The notes under the pieces are model-generated. The model worked only from the letters and a program-made list of their open reading frames with translations. It ran no database searches and was not told where the DNA came from. The translations under genes were made by a program, and so were the position numbers. Of a stretch of DNA of 7,102 nucleotides, positions 6,495 through 7,102 are shown one piece after another. Origin of the DNA: an uncultured Planctomycetaceae bacterium (GTDB lineage: Bacteria > Planctomycetota > Planctomycetia > Pirellulales > Pirellulaceae); NCBI GenBank assembly GCA_937904535.1, contig CALELC010000295.1:1-7102 (forward strand). The letters are read 5' to 3'. The stretch's first letter is position 1. Each line of letters begins with the position of its first letter.

Positions 6495-7102
6495 CTACAT
6501 TCTGTCAACCACTTTGATACCCAGCAGATTCAGGCCGGTTTTCAGTACGCGAGCCGTCAAAGCCACGAGAATCAAACGCGAACGCGTTGTCGCCTCATCA
6601 CCAGCGCGCAACACTGGACAACTGTCATTGAACACCGCGTAGGCTTTGGCGGTGTCATATAGATAATCCACCAGGAAGTTCGGTGCATAATCGCCGCGCA
6701 CTTGCTGCAGGCTCTCACCCAAGCGCAACAGGGTCATCGCCAGCGCACGCTCAGCAGGCTCCGTTAACTGCGGCGGCGTCGCACTTTGCATGATCGCGGA
6801 AACATCCAGCCCCCCCTTTTGCATGATCCCTTGCACACGGGCGTAGGCGTACTGCACATAGGCACTGGTATTGCCATCCAGCGCTACCATCTTTTCCAAG
6901 TCAAACTTGTAATCGCTGGTACGATGGTGCGACAAATCCGCATATTTGATCGCCCCATGCCCCACGGCATCGGCAATCGCCCGCTGTTCGGCTTCACTCA
7001 GAGGTGGATCGAGCTTTGCCGCCCGCTGCGGGTCACATACAACCGTCATCGCCCGCGCAACCGCTTCATCCAACAGCGATTCGAGCCCCACAGAAGTCCC
7101 GC
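6495..7102 (-). CDS. argS: Arginyl-tRNA synthetase, C-terminal part (partial, N-terminus missing)
   Basis: The class I synthetase that charges tRNA-Arg with arginine in the cytoplasm using ATP. The frame is open to the right edge; 201 complete codons and the TAG stop are present. Visible features: GTSVGLESLLDEAVARA, the segment that follows the KMSK-type loop; GHGAIKYADLSHHRTSDYKF; and NTSAYVQYAYARVQ, which leads into the all-helical DALR anticodon-binding domain filling the rest. The C-terminus GLNLLGIKVVDRM matches the usual ArgS ending, where the final residues contact the tRNA. The catalytic domain with the HIGH motif and the N-terminal Add1 domain lie outside the window. A GTG at 7091 is an internal valine, not a start. 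Neighbours give no functional link. Confidence 0.95.
   Translation of the reverse strand, partial: GTSVGLESLLDEAVARAMTVVCDPQRAAKLDPPLSEAEQRAIADAVGHGAIKYADLSHHRTSDYKFDLEKMVALDGNTSAYVQYAYARVQGIMQKGGLDVSAIMQSATPPQLTEPAERALAMTLLRLGESLQQVRGDYAPNFLVDYLYDTAKAYAVFNDSCPVLRAGDEATTRSRLILVALTARVLKTGLNLLGIKVVDRM

Noticed and set aside
1..7102. A new defence, mobile or biosynthetic system.
   Set aside because: The four genes have ordinary planctomycete chromosomal character, there are no mobility genes, CRISPR repeats or tRNA-linked ends, and no functional link between neighbours is visible.

Overview
The window looks like a chromosomal segment of a planctomycete of the Pirellulaceae/Rhodopirellula type. 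Reasons: moderately high GC, a very large exported protein joining a ThuA-like domain to the planctomycete/verrucomicrobial 'membrane-bound dehydrogenase' propeller and HEAT repeats, a Ser/Thr kinase with the short N-terminal module common in planctomycete kinases, and wide gene spacing. The assignment comes from recognised family features, not from a search.

All four genes lie on the minus strand, so the window reads right to left. (1) 7102-6495: the C-terminal part of arginyl-tRNA synthetase (argS), cut by the right edge. (2) 6285-5902: a 127-residue basic protein with a helix-turn-helix-like N-terminus, a Lys/Arg/Ser/Thr/Ala/Gly-rich linker and a helical C-terminus; it has its own good promoter, a leader hairpin and a strong Shine-Dalgarno. 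(3) 5658-4156: a 500-residue Ser/Thr protein kinase with intact catalytic residues and a C-terminal domain that looks like a response-regulator receiver stripped of its phosphorylation residues. (4) 3914 to the left edge: at least 1304 residues with a signal peptide, ThuA-like domain, NPCBM-like domain, Asp-rich propeller and HEAT repeats; its end, where relatives usually carry a c-type heme motif, lies outside the window.

The genes are separated by 209-243 bp gaps, each with a promoter-like element, so they are probably separate transcription units rather than one operon. No gap exceeds 300 bp. I see no tRNA, rRNA, CRISPR array, insertion sequence or attachment site. No pathway ties the four together: argS is housekeeping, the basic protein may bind nucleic acid, the kinase is probably regulatory, and the large protein probably acts outside the cytoplasmic membrane in sugar or polyol oxidation.

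The most interesting points are the degenerate receiver fused to the kinase, the five-part architecture of the large exported protein, and the unnamed basic protein with its structured leader. I found nothing that amounts to a new multi-gene system.
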